This document shows, one piece after another, positions 1 to 5,756 of a stretch of 5,846 bases of DNA. The stretch lies in assembly GCA_025457845.1 (NCBI GenBank), contig JALOTO010000096.1, positions 1-5,846 of the forward strand. The letters are read 5' to 3'. A program made the translations under genes and the position numbers. The notes beneath the pieces are model-generated. The model was not told the origin of the DNA and searched no databases. It worked only from the letters and a program-made list of their open reading frames with translations. Source of the stretch: Thermoplasmata archaeon (GTDB lineage Archaea > Thermoplasmatota > Thermoplasmata > UBA10834). Position 1 is the first letter of the stretch; every line of letters begins with the position of its first letter.

Positions 1-411
1 GTCATGGCCAGCACGCTCGCTGGCAGCCGCGAGGTCCTCCTCAAGATGAGGACTGTTGCACTCGCCTTCCTCACGCCCTTCTTCTTCATCAACGCGGGGA
101 TCAACGTCTCCATGACCGCGGTTGTCGCAGGGGCAGGGATCATCGCCGTCCTGTTCGCAGTGAAGGTCGGGGCGAAGTTCGCTGGCGTCCTGTGGCCGTG
201 CAAGAGGTTTGTCGGCAAGGATTCCGTCTACATCACCCTTCTAATGAGCACGGGACTGACCTTCGGGACGATATCCGCGCAATACGGTCTCAGCAGCGGC
301 CTTATAGACAGAGACCAATTCTCAATACTCGTGATGACCGTCATGCTGACGGCCATAGTGCCTACAATCATCGCTCAGAAGTGGTTCAGTCCGAAGCTGG
401 AGGAGGGATGA
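1..411 (+). CDS. Cation:proton antiporter (Kef/CPA2 type), C-terminal fragment
   Basis: This is the 3' end of a membrane antiporter that exchanges Na+ or K+ for H+ across the cytoplasmic membrane. The frame is open from base 1, so the true start lies upstream and the ATG at base 4 is an internal Met. Counting from that Met, 135 residues remain, with four hydrophobic segments at about 17-37, 39-65, 74-96 and 107-128. The motif TPFFFINAGIN (24-34) corresponds to the family's conserved 'P-x-FF-x-x-x-G' stretch, and MSTGLTFGTISAQYGL (81-96) is typical of one bacterial/archaeal CPA2 subgroup. The fragment ends after a short cytoplasmic tail (KLEEG), with no TrkA-type nucleotide-binding domain attached. 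The stop overlaps the ATG of the universal stress protein, which points to a joint operon and perhaps regulation by that nucleotide-binding protein. The family call is firm; the ion cannot be told from this part. Confidence 0.88.
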   Translation, partial: VMASTLAGSREVLLKMRTVALAFLTPFFFINAGINVSMTAVVAGAGIIAVLFAVKVGAKFAGVLWPCKRFVGKDSVYITLLMSTGLTFGTISAQYGLSSGLIDRDQFSILVMTVMLTAIVPTIIAQKWFSPKLEEG

Positions 412-848
412 CCTCGGAGGTAGATTCAAGGCAGGCCGTTGGGCACATACTCGTCGCGGTCGATGGGTCGAAGGAGAGCGACAGGGCCGTTGTGCTGGCA
501 TCGCAGATGTCCGTCGCCCTCGGGGCGGAGATGACTCTGCTTCACGTGGTGGAGGTCGAGGAGATCCCGACGCTCATCGCCGAGGCGCAGGACCGTGAGA
601 GGGAGGAGCTTGGACAGATGGTGCTCGGCTCGGCCGTCAAGATGGCTGGGTCCCTTGGCGTCGCGCCGACGACGGTCATGCTCAACGGGCATGCCGCGGC
701 GCAGATACTCAGGTACGCGTCGCAACACCGACCCGACCTTATCGTGATGGGCGGCAGGGGTCTCACGGGCGCGAAGGGCGTGCTGATGGGAAGCGTCTCC
801 ATGACGGTCTCGAAGAAGGCCGAGTGCGCAGTCGTCATCGCCAGGTGA
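408..848 (+). CDS. Universal stress protein, UspA family, ATP-binding type
   Basis: This is a 146-residue single-domain universal stress protein, the usual length for the family, predicted to be cytoplasmic and probably dimeric. The N-terminal strand HILVAVDGS (13-21) carries the nucleotide-contacting Asp19. The C-terminal part has a complete ATP-binding signature G-x2-G-x9-G-S (Gly115, Gly118, Gly128, Ser129), so it should belong to the nucleotide-binding branch. The last strand reads CAVVIAR where relatives usually have C-P-V-x-V-V. The frame stays open upstream to 192, but ATG 408 is chosen because the homologous domain begins there, it is preceded by GGAGGAGGG (399-407), and it overlaps the antiporter stop (409-411) as ATGA, a usual sign of translational coupling. 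Stand-alone Usp genes next to cation antiporters are common; a role in sensing nucleotide state and modulating the transporter is inferred. Confidence 0.93.
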   Translation: MTSEVDSRQAVGHILVAVDGSKESDRAVVLASQMSVALGAEMTLLHVVEVEEIPTLIAEAQDREREELGQMVLGSAVKMAGSLGVAPTTVMLNGHAAAQILRYASQHRPDLIVMGGRGLTGAKGVLMGSVSMTVSKKAECAVVIAR

Positions 849-896
849 TGGGTGGCCGACAACGGCGATGTCTATTCCTGGGGTGCCGGGCAGCAA

Positions 897-911
897 CGGA
901 AAAATACCTTG
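897..911 (+). promoter_or_regulatory. Putative archaeal promoter (BRE/box A) of the PHP-domain gene
   Basis: The stretch CGGAAAAATACCTTG is the only A/T-rich patch between the stress-protein stop and the next gene. Purines followed by AAAATA resemble a BRE plus TATA element. With the usual spacing of about 25 bases, transcription would begin near 930, giving a short leader of about 20 bases that includes the Shine-Dalgarno at 941-947. This fits the GTG start at 951 and argues against the alternative start at 852. It shares an AATAyCyTGCT-like core with the element ahead of the zinc-ribbon gene. Confidence 0.5.
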
Positions 912-940
912 CTCGGGATATCCCCTGATGTCTCGCTTAG

Positions 941-947
941 GGGGGAG
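941..947 (+). promoter_or_regulatory. Ribosome binding site that sets the PHP-gene start
   Basis: GGGGGAG lies six to seven bases ahead of GTG 951 and is a good match to the archaeal Shine-Dalgarno consensus. The alternative GTG at 852 has no comparable site. The site therefore supports a start that places the signal peptide at the very N-terminus. Confidence 0.6.
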
Positions 948-950
948 TCA

Positions 951-2084
951 GTGAACACAATAGGTCGCACCTGTGTCAGGACCGCGTGCATCGTTCTCGT
1001 TCTTGGATCCTTCGTGCCGCTGCTCGATGTCGGATCCTCGGAGACGGTCTCATACGAGGATACTGGACCCGAGTACAACCTATACTTCGGCGACCTGCAC
1101 TCCCACACCTCCTACTCCGACGGCGAGGGCACTCCCGACGAGGCCTTCGACATGGCGAGGTCCTCGGGAGCGGACTTCCTCGCTATCACGGACCACGGAT
1201 ACCTACTCCTCGACCGCGAGTGGGCAGACACGCTCGTATCAGCCGATGAACACACATCATCCGACTTCGTTGCGATGGCAGGCTACGAGTACTTCATCCC
1301 GGGCATCAACGAGATCAACATCTACGGCACGTCGAACATGCCGCCCGGTTCGGATGAGCGAGCCACGGAGTACTGCGAGAGCGGCCGCATGATAGATGCC
1401 TCAGTGGTCCGGTGGACATACGACTGGATCGCATCGGAACCGGGAGCGGTCGGCCAGTGGAATCATCCACTCGCCTACGGATGCCCCTACTGCTTCGACT
1501 GGTACAACTACTCCTACATCACCGACGAGAGGGACGCTGGAATGGGGATGGTCGAGGCGTACAACAGCTACGACCGCTCCGCGAGCTACATACTCGCCCT
1601 CGACCAGGGATGGCATGTCATGCCGACGGCCACGACCGACACTCACCTGGCCGACTGGATCGCGGGAAGCGAGATCAGGACCGTGCTGCTCGCGCCGAGC
1701 CTGACCAGGGACGACCTCTACGACGCGATGAGATGCGGGAGAGGATACGGGACGCTGGACAGCGACCTGCGCATATCGTTCTCGGTCAATGGGGCGGTCA
1801 TGGGCTCTGTGCTCCCGTCCAGCGGGACGATCTTCGAGGTCTGCGTGAGCATCGAGGACCCGAGCGGCCTGGCGGCGGATGCCATCACGCGGGCGGAAGT
1901 GGTCTCGGACGGGGGCGAGGTCGTCGCAAGCATGGGCGGCGATGGAGGTACCACGCTCGACTGGGAAGTGTCCCTCGAGTCCGTCGATTCCAGCTACTAC
2001 TTCCTGAGGGTCTACACGGAGTCGGGCGACGGAGGCCTGCCTGGTATCACTGCATGGACCGCTCCGGTCTGGACCGGCAACTGA
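951..2084 (+). CDS. Exported PHP-domain metallohydrolase, CehA/McbA-like
   Basis: The protein has 377 residues from GTG 951. Residues 1-10 are polar and basic (MNTIGRTCVR), followed by a hydrophobic stretch at about 11-28, so it is probably secreted or membrane-anchored. A PHP metal-dependent hydrolase domain follows with all expected ligand motifs: DLHSHTSYSDG (48-58; His50, His52, Asp57), AITDHG (78-83; Asp81, His82), GYEY (111-114; Glu113), WNHP (170-173; His172) and TDTH (229-232; Asp230, His232). The stretch RCGRGYGTLD (261-270) and the beta-rich C-terminus (about 272-377) match the CehA/McbA layout of a PHP core plus a small Ig-like domain. The family includes ester and phosphoester hydrolases; the substrate here is unknown. 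Five cysteines occur after the signal (142, 178, 181, 262, 298), with CPYC at 178-181. The frame runs back to GTG 852, but that would add 33 residues ahead of the signal peptide. A separate promoter suggests it is transcribed independently of the stress-protein operon. Confidence 0.87.
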   Translation: MNTIGRTCVRTACIVLVLGSFVPLLDVGSSETVSYEDTGPEYNLYFGDLHSHTSYSDGEGTPDEAFDMARSSGADFLAITDHGYLLLDREWADTLVSADEHTSSDFVAMAGYEYFIPGINEINIYGTSNMPPGSDERATEYCESGRMIDASVVRWTYDWIASEPGAVGQWNHPLAYGCPYCFDWYNYSYITDERDAGMGMVEAYNSYDRSASYILALDQGWHVMPTATTDTHLADWIAGSEIRTVLLAPSLTRDDLYDAMRCGRGYGTLDSDLRISFSVNGAVMGSVLPSSGTIFEVCVSIEDPSGLAADAITRAEVVSDGGEVVASMGGDGGTTLDWEVSLESVDSSYYFLRVYTESGDGGLPGITAWTAPVWTGN

Positions 2085-2121
2085 GGCCTTGCCCAGATAT
2101 CCCGGGACGGTCCTCCGATCC

Positions 2122-2131
2122 ACCACGTGGT
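2122..2131. repeat. 10-base perfect palindrome in the intergenic gap
   Basis: ACCACGTGGT is a perfect palindrome located 38 bases after the PHP-gene stop and about 160 bases ahead of the peptidase gene. A dimeric regulator could bind such a site, but one copy of ten bases is weak evidence and it may be chance. Confidence 0.25.
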
Positions 2132-2194
2132 CCTGTCTGATGTCGTTGAGTGGAGCAGGCGATATCATCGGGGTAACGGCAAAAGGCCTAACCA

Positions 2195-2215
2195 CCCCTT
2201 CTCGCTTCTCCCCTC
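2195..2215 (+). terminator. Pyrimidine-rich tract, possible transcription end of the PHP gene
   Basis: A run of 20 pyrimidines in 21 bases (only G2204 interrupts) follows the PHP gene by about 110 bases. Archaeal transcription often ends at T-rich non-template tracts. This one is richer in C than T, so the call is weak. Confidence 0.2.
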
Positions 2216-2228
2216 GGCGTCGGCGCTG

Positions 2229-2253
2229 GCGCGGGCACGACGTCGGCCCGCGC
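2229..2253. repeat. GC-rich perfect stem-loop ahead of the M32 peptidase gene
   Basis: GCGCGGGC (2229-2236) and GCCCGCGC (2246-2253) form a perfect 8-base-pair stem with a 9-base loop that itself holds the palindrome CGACGTCG (2238-2245). Three T residues follow, then a GATCGATC palindrome (2258-2265). It ends about 40 bases before the peptidase start. It could be a leader structure, a terminator-like hairpin or a protein-binding site; no known riboswitch pattern was recognised. Confidence 0.4.
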
Positions 2254-2293
2254 GTTTGATCGATCGCCGTCGTGAGAAGAACTCTGGTCGGTG

Positions 2294-3811
2294 ATGGAAG
2301 TGTCCTCGTACAACAAACTGATGGAGAAGTACCGCGAGATCGAGCTGATAGGCTCGGTCATCAGGATCATGGACTGGGACATGGAGACGTACATGCCCCC
2401 GAACGGGCTAACCCTGAGGAGCAACCAGCTGGGGCTCATGAAGCGCATAAGCCATCGCATGCTCGTGAGCGACGAGCTCGGCGCTCTCCTGAAGGACGCG
2501 GAGAATGGTGCAGGCTCGCTCGGAGACGTGGAGCGGAGAAACCTGCACCTCCTGAGGCGGGAGAGGGACATCGCCACGAGCGTTCCCGAGGACCTCGTCG
2601 CCGCCATCGGGGAACAGGGGGCCATATCCAGGGATGCGTGGGTGAAGGCGAGGTCAACGAATGCATGGACGATATTCGAGCCGGAGCTTAGGAAGCTCGT
2701 CGATCTGAGCATCAGGCAGGCGGAGGCTACCATGCACGCGAGGGGAGTCTCCACCGTCTACGATGCCATGATTGACGACAACGACAGAGGGCTGACGCAG
2801 GGACAGGTGGCGGAACTGCTCGGGGGCATGAGGGACTCGCTCGTACCTCTGGTCAGGAAGTACGGCGAACTCTCCTCGAAGGAGGACACCTCTGTCCTCA
2901 GGCGGAAGCTGCCCCTCCCCGTCCAGAAGGAGGTCGTCAAGGACGCCACGACGCTGGTCGGCTACGACACGACCTCCGAATCCGCCTGGGGCAGGGTGGA
3001 CGAGACCGCCCACCCGTTCACCACGGGCTACCATGATGACGTCAGGATAACCGTTCGGTACAACGAGAAGGAGCCGCTCAACCCGTTGTACGGCGGGCTG
3101 CACGAGGCAGGGCACGCCCTGTACGAGAGGAACTTGAACCACGACTGGATGTATCAGCCCGTCGGGCAGGCCGTGAGCTCGGGGATGCACGAGGCAATGT
3201 CCAGGTTCGTGGAGAACATGATCGGCCGGTCGAGGGAGTTCTGGACATACTATCTGCCAAGGCTGAACACGATCACAGGCGGCGTGTACCGCGACGTCGA
3301 CGTCGACGGGATGATGAGGGCGCTCAACGTCGTCGAGCCGTCCAAGATAAGGGTGGATGCAGACGAGGTCACATACTCTCTGCACATAGCGATCCGCTCG
3401 GAGATCGAGCGCAGCCTGTTCGGCGGTGACATCGACGTGTCCGAACTTCCGGGCGTTTGGAACGACCTGTACGCCAAGTACCTGCAGGTGGAGATAGACA
3501 ACGACGCCGAAGGGGTCCTCCAGGACATCCACTGGAGCCTGGGGGTGTACGGCGGCTTCCAGGGCTACGCCCTTGGGAACGTCTACGGCGGGATGTTCCT
3601 GAAGGAGATGGACCGGCAGCTGGACGACTGGCACTCTGAGATCGCCAAGGGACGGCCGGCCGTAGCCATCGACTGGCTTAAGGACAACGCCCAGCGCTGG
3701 GCATCCCTGTACGATGCGGACGAGCTGATGAAGAAGGTGACAGGGTCGTCCCTCACACCGGCACCGTTCGTGGAGTACCTCAGGAAGAAGCACGAGGGGC
3801 TCTGGGGATAG
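2294..3811 (+). CDS. Zinc metallocarboxypeptidase, M32 (carboxypeptidase Taq) family
   Basis: This 505-residue protein has the normal family length and should be a cytoplasmic, all-helical enzyme that removes C-terminal amino acids from peptides. The zinc site is complete: HEAGH (270-274; His270, His274, catalytic Glu271) and a third ligand, Glu300, in GMHEAMSR (297-304). Other M32 motifs present are HPF (240-242), DVRITVRY (249-256), RVDADEVTYSLHIAIRSE (353-370), DIHWSLG (411-417) and ALGNVYGG (426-433). The usual FPTY-like segment before ALGN reads FQGY (422-425). The N-terminal helix with IMDWDMETYMPP (25-36) is also typical of M32. There is no signal peptide. The start is uncertain by a few codons: GTG 2291, ATG 2294 or GTG 2300, the last being preceded by GGTGAT (2290-2295). 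It has its own 209-base upstream gap, so it is probably a single-gene transcript. A role in peptide catabolism is inferred. Confidence 0.95.
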   Translation: MEVSSYNKLMEKYREIELIGSVIRIMDWDMETYMPPNGLTLRSNQLGLMKRISHRMLVSDELGALLKDAENGAGSLGDVERRNLHLLRRERDIATSVPEDLVAAIGEQGAISRDAWVKARSTNAWTIFEPELRKLVDLSIRQAEATMHARGVSTVYDAMIDDNDRGLTQGQVAELLGGMRDSLVPLVRKYGELSSKEDTSVLRRKLPLPVQKEVVKDATTLVGYDTTSESAWGRVDETAHPFTTGYHDDVRITVRYNEKEPLNPLYGGLHEAGHALYERNLNHDWMYQPVGQAVSSGMHEAMSRFVENMIGRSREFWTYYLPRLNTITGGVYRDVDVDGMMRALNVVEPSKIRVDADEVTYSLHIAIRSEIERSLFGGDIDVSELPGVWNDLYAKYLQVEIDNDAEGVLQDIHWSLGVYGGFQGYALGNVYGGMFLKEMDRQLDDWHSEIAKGRPAVAIDWLKDNAQRWASLYDADELMKKVTGSSLTPAPFVEYLRKKHEGLWG

Positions 3812-3843
3812 GGTCCGAGCATCGTAGCATCTGTCGTCCGCGA

Positions 3844-3858
3844 GTCTTAATATCCTGC
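3844..3858 (+). promoter_or_regulatory. Putative archaeal promoter (box A) of the zinc-ribbon gene
   Basis: GTCTTAATATCCTGC contains TTAATAT (3847-3853), the clearest TATA-like sequence in the 76-base gap after the peptidase gene. It lies about 38 bases ahead of the TTG start, leaving a leader of roughly 10-15 bases. Its AATATCCTGCT core matches 9 of 11 bases of AATACCTTGCT upstream of the PHP gene. Confidence 0.55.
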
Positions 3859-3875
3859 TGGCCCCATCTATCGTC

Positions 3876-3881
3876 GAGGGG
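3876..3881 (+). promoter_or_regulatory. Ribosome binding site supporting a TTG start
   Basis: GAGGGG sits six bases before TTG 3888. It is the main evidence that the small zinc-ribbon gene starts at a TTG codon, because there is no ATG nearby in frame. Confidence 0.55.
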
Positions 3882-3887
3882 ATTCAG

Positions 3888-4115
3888 TTGGGCATACTCG
3901 ATTTCTTCAAGAAGAGCAAGAACACCGCGACGGATGAACAGATCGACAGGCACCACGTGGATTCGCTGGACTACTTCAAGGAGAAGGAGAGAGGGGAGTT
4001 CATCCACTGTCCGGAGTGCGCCAAGGCGCAGAGGCATGTCCGTCTGGTGAAGACCGAGGGCGAGGAGATGGAGTGCCCCGAGTGCCACTACCTGCACGAG
4101 ATGAGAAGGGTCTGA
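3888..4115 (+). CDS. Small stand-alone zinc-ribbon protein, function unknown
   Basis: This 75-residue protein starts at TTG. I do not recognise its family. Residues 1-10 (MGILDFFKKS) form a short amphipathic, basic stretch like those that help some proteins dock to membranes or partners. Residues 11-38 are polar and charged, probably helical. A zinc-ribbon follows with two knuckles, CPEC (41-44) and CPEC (63-66), separated by 18 residues; His40 and His45 flank the first knuckle. The pattern Cys4 suggests one structural zinc and a role in binding nucleic acid or protein. A Shine-Dalgarno and box A lie directly upstream, and codon use (AAG, GAG, AGG) matches the neighbours, which supports a real gene despite its size. 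It is flanked by independently promoted genes, so context gives no functional clue. Confidence 0.8.
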   Translation: MGILDFFKKSKNTATDEQIDRHHVDSLDYFKEKERGEFIHCPECAKAQRHVRLVKTEGEEMECPECHYLHEMRRV

Positions 4116-4132
4116 CAAGGGGCAGGTCTGGG

Positions 4133-4166
4133 CCGGGCAAGCGTCGAGCTCACCCGCGTCAGACAT
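4133..4166 (+). repeat. Imperfect 34-base direct repeat, copy 1 (upstream of aminotransferase)
   Basis: Without gaps, this stretch matches 5655-5688 at 26 of 34 positions, including exact CCGGGC, GAGCTCA and CAGACAT blocks at the same spacing. It begins 17 bases after the zinc-ribbon stop and ends 46 bases before the aminotransferase start, just ahead of its box A. It could be a shared regulatory or post-gene element, or chance similarity. Confidence 0.4.
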
Positions 4167-4177
4167 CTTCCTCCATC

Positions 4178-4190
4178 AACCTTATTCGTC
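4178..4190 (+). promoter_or_regulatory. Putative box A of the aminotransferase gene, leaderless spacing
   Basis: AACCTTATTCGTC contains CTTATT (4181-4186), centred about 29 bases before ATG 4213. With normal box A spacing, transcription would begin within a few bases of the ATG. There is no Shine-Dalgarno in TACCTTCCACCG just before the start, so a leaderless mRNA is likely. Confidence 0.45.
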
Positions 4191-4212
4191 ATGTCATTCA
4201 TACCTTCCACCG

Positions 4213-5613
4213 ATGCCACCCAGCCGCATGCGTCGCAGGTCGGTTGCCGCCGACAGAGACACTGTCACAAAGCGTTGGGAATTGGACGGCCCCAAGATAG
4301 TAGTGGAACCTCCAGGGCCGAAGTCCAAGGCTGCGATGAAGAGAAAGGATAAGTATGTGACCGTCGGCCTCGGGGTCAGCCATCCGGTCGAGATAGATGT
4401 CGCGGAGGGCCCATTCATTCGAGACGTCGACGGGAACGTCTACCTGGATTTCACCGTCGGCTTGGGCGCGCTCAACTGCGGGCATAGGCCAAGGGAGGTG
4501 TTGAATGCCTGGAAGCTCCAGATCGACAGATTCGATCACATCTGCGCCATGGTCTCGATGTACGAACCGTACCTCCAGCTCGCAGAGAATCTGTCACGGA
4601 TATGCCCCGGGAACCTTGGAAAGAGCCTGATCATGAACAGTGGCTCCGAGGCCATCGAGAATTCAGTGAAGATAGCGAGGGCATACAACGGGAAGAGATG
4701 GCTGATGTCCTATGTCACGGGTTACCACGGAAGGACCTACCTCGGACTTTCGCTCATGGGCAAGGAGAAGCCGTACCGGGAGGGCTACGGGCCCATGCTC
4801 CCGGACGTCAAAATGGTGGATTTCGCATACTGCTACAGGTGCCACCTGAACCTGGAGTATCCCTCGTGCGGCCTTGCCTGCGCGGATCTTTTCGAGAAGA
4901 CCGTCACGACTGGGAGGCTGAAGGATGACGTCTGCTGCCTTGTCATGGAACCGGTCGAGGGTGCCGGTGGGTTCATCACACCTCCCTCCGGGTACTGGGA
5001 ACGCATCAAGCGGATCTGCGAGGACAATGAGATCGTGTTCATCGACGATGAGATCCAGACCGGTTTCGGAAGGACCGGGAGACTCTTCGCAATCGAACAC
5101 TGGAACGTCGAACCCGACCTCGTGGTCACCGGCAAGTCGCTGTCTATGGGCCTGCCGATCGGGGCGGTGACGGGCAAGGATGAAATCATGTCCTCCCCTG
5201 CTCCAGGGAGCCTGGGCGGGACATATGGAGGGAACCCGATCTGCTGTGCGGGGGCTCTGGAGGCGATCAAGCTCGCCAAGCGTGCATTGCCGAATGTGGG
5301 GATGATTCACAGCGCGGTCAAGAGGCGCCTCGACGAATGGAAGGACCGGTTCGAGGCGGTCGGCGACGCAAGAGGGCTGGGAGCCATGATGGGCATCGAA
5401 TTCGTCAAGACCGAGAGGGGGAAGGAACCCGCTCCGGAGTTCGCAACGAATGTACGGCTCGGTTGCTTCAGGAACGGGCTCTACGTGTCCTCGGGGGGGT
5501 ACCTCAACAACGTCTTGAGGCTACACCCACCACTCACAATCACGCGCTCTCAGCTGGAGACGGGCCTAGACATCATGGAGAGATCTCTCGAAGAAGAGAC
5601 GAGATCAAGATGA
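4213..5613 (+). CDS. Class III PLP-dependent aminotransferase (4-aminobutyrate/ornithine aminotransferase or racemase type)
   Basis: This 466-residue cytoplasmic enzyme has fold type I, class III aminotransferase motifs in order: NSGSEA (142-147, cofactor phosphate binding), YHGRT (171-175, aromatic stacking on PLP), MEPVEGAGG (245-253), IDDEIQTGFGRTG (277-289; Asp279 contacts the pyridine nitrogen, Gln282), and TGKSLSMGLP (306-315) with the Schiff-base Lys308. GGTYGGNP (335-342) completes the active site across the dimer. The N-terminal GPKIVVEPPGPK (26-37) resembles archaeal members annotated as 4-aminobutyrate or ornithine aminotransferases; closely related archaeal proteins are amino-acid racemases, so the exact reaction cannot be set from sequence alone. 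A loop carries four cysteines, C207-x2-C210-x8-C219-x3-C223. ATG 4213 is chosen because of the box A spacing, although a later start, such as ATG 4228 or TTG 4282, would still keep the conserved core. The gene appears to be transcribed alone. Confidence 0.92.
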   Translation: MPPSRMRRRSVAADRDTVTKRWELDGPKIVVEPPGPKSKAAMKRKDKYVTVGLGVSHPVEIDVAEGPFIRDVDGNVYLDFTVGLGALNCGHRPREVLNAWKLQIDRFDHICAMVSMYEPYLQLAENLSRICPGNLGKSLIMNSGSEAIENSVKIARAYNGKRWLMSYVTGYHGRTYLGLSLMGKEKPYREGYGPMLPDVKMVDFAYCYRCHLNLEYPSCGLACADLFEKTVTTGRLKDDVCCLVMEPVEGAGGFITPPSGYWERIKRICEDNEIVFIDDEIQTGFGRTGRLFAIEHWNVEPDLVVTGKSLSMGLPIGAVTGKDEIMSSPAPGSLGGTYGGNPICCAGALEAIKLAKRALPNVGMIHSAVKRRLDEWKDRFEAVGDARGLGAMMGIEFVKTERGKEPAPEFATNVRLGCFRNGLYVSSGGYLNNVLRLHPPLTITRSQLETGLDIMERSLEEETRSR

Positions 5614-5654
5614 CTGCCCCAACGCATGTCGGGACGGTGGGACGTGAGAGTGGA

Positions 5655-5688
5655 CCGGGCGAGATTTGAGCTCATTCGAGCCAGACAT
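5655..5688 (+). repeat. Imperfect 34-base direct repeat, copy 2 (downstream of aminotransferase)
   Basis: This is the partner of 4133-4166, with 26 of 34 identical bases and no gaps. It begins 41 bases after the aminotransferase stop. Unlike copy 1, it is not followed at similar spacing by a visible gene start; an A/T-rich stretch (TTGATGTTTTCGATTCAATC) comes next. Confidence 0.4.
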
Positions 5689-5737
5689 TGATGTTTTCGA
5701 TTCAATCAAGGCGAAATTGCACCAAGGCGCTCCCAAG

Positions 5738-5756
5738 CCCCTTTTCCTTCTTCTTC
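5738..5756 (+). terminator. Pyrimidine tract, probable transcription end of the aminotransferase gene
   Basis: CCCCTTTTCCTTCTTCTTC is an unbroken 19-base pyrimidine run, 124 bases beyond the aminotransferase stop. Its T-runs on the non-template strand fit archaeal intrinsic termination, which does not need a hairpin. No strong stem-loop precedes it. Confidence 0.35.

Noticed and set aside
1401..2195. Open frame of 264 codons on the minus strand, opposite the PHP gene
   Set aside because: Antisense to a well-supported coding region, with a low-complexity product rich in Arg, Asp and Val and no motif; it is a shadow frame.
3292..3305. 14-base palindrome CGACGTCGACGTCG with a 6-base tandem unit inside the M32 gene
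   Set aside because: It encodes an Asp-Val-Asp-Val-Asp run with the preferred GAC and GTC codons, which explains the symmetry without a binding site.
2654..3793. Long open frame of 379 codons on the minus strand, opposite the M32 gene
   Set aside because: It lies wholly antisense to a gene with a complete zinc site and family motifs, its product has no recognisable domain, and its composition is what GC-rich codons give in the opposite frame.
4663..5310. Open frame of 215 codons on the minus strand, opposite the aminotransferase
   Set aside because: It overlaps the active-site region of a clear class III enzyme and shows no domain or start signal of its own.
5610..5669. 19-codon frame whose ATG overlaps the aminotransferase stop as ATGA
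   Set aside because: The product is too short and shows no motif, there is no clear Shine-Dalgarno, and it runs into the repeat copy at 5655.
5668..5688. GAGCTCATTCGAG, briefly considered as a tRNA T-arm
   Set aside because: No acceptor stem, anticodon arm or D-arm could be found around it.
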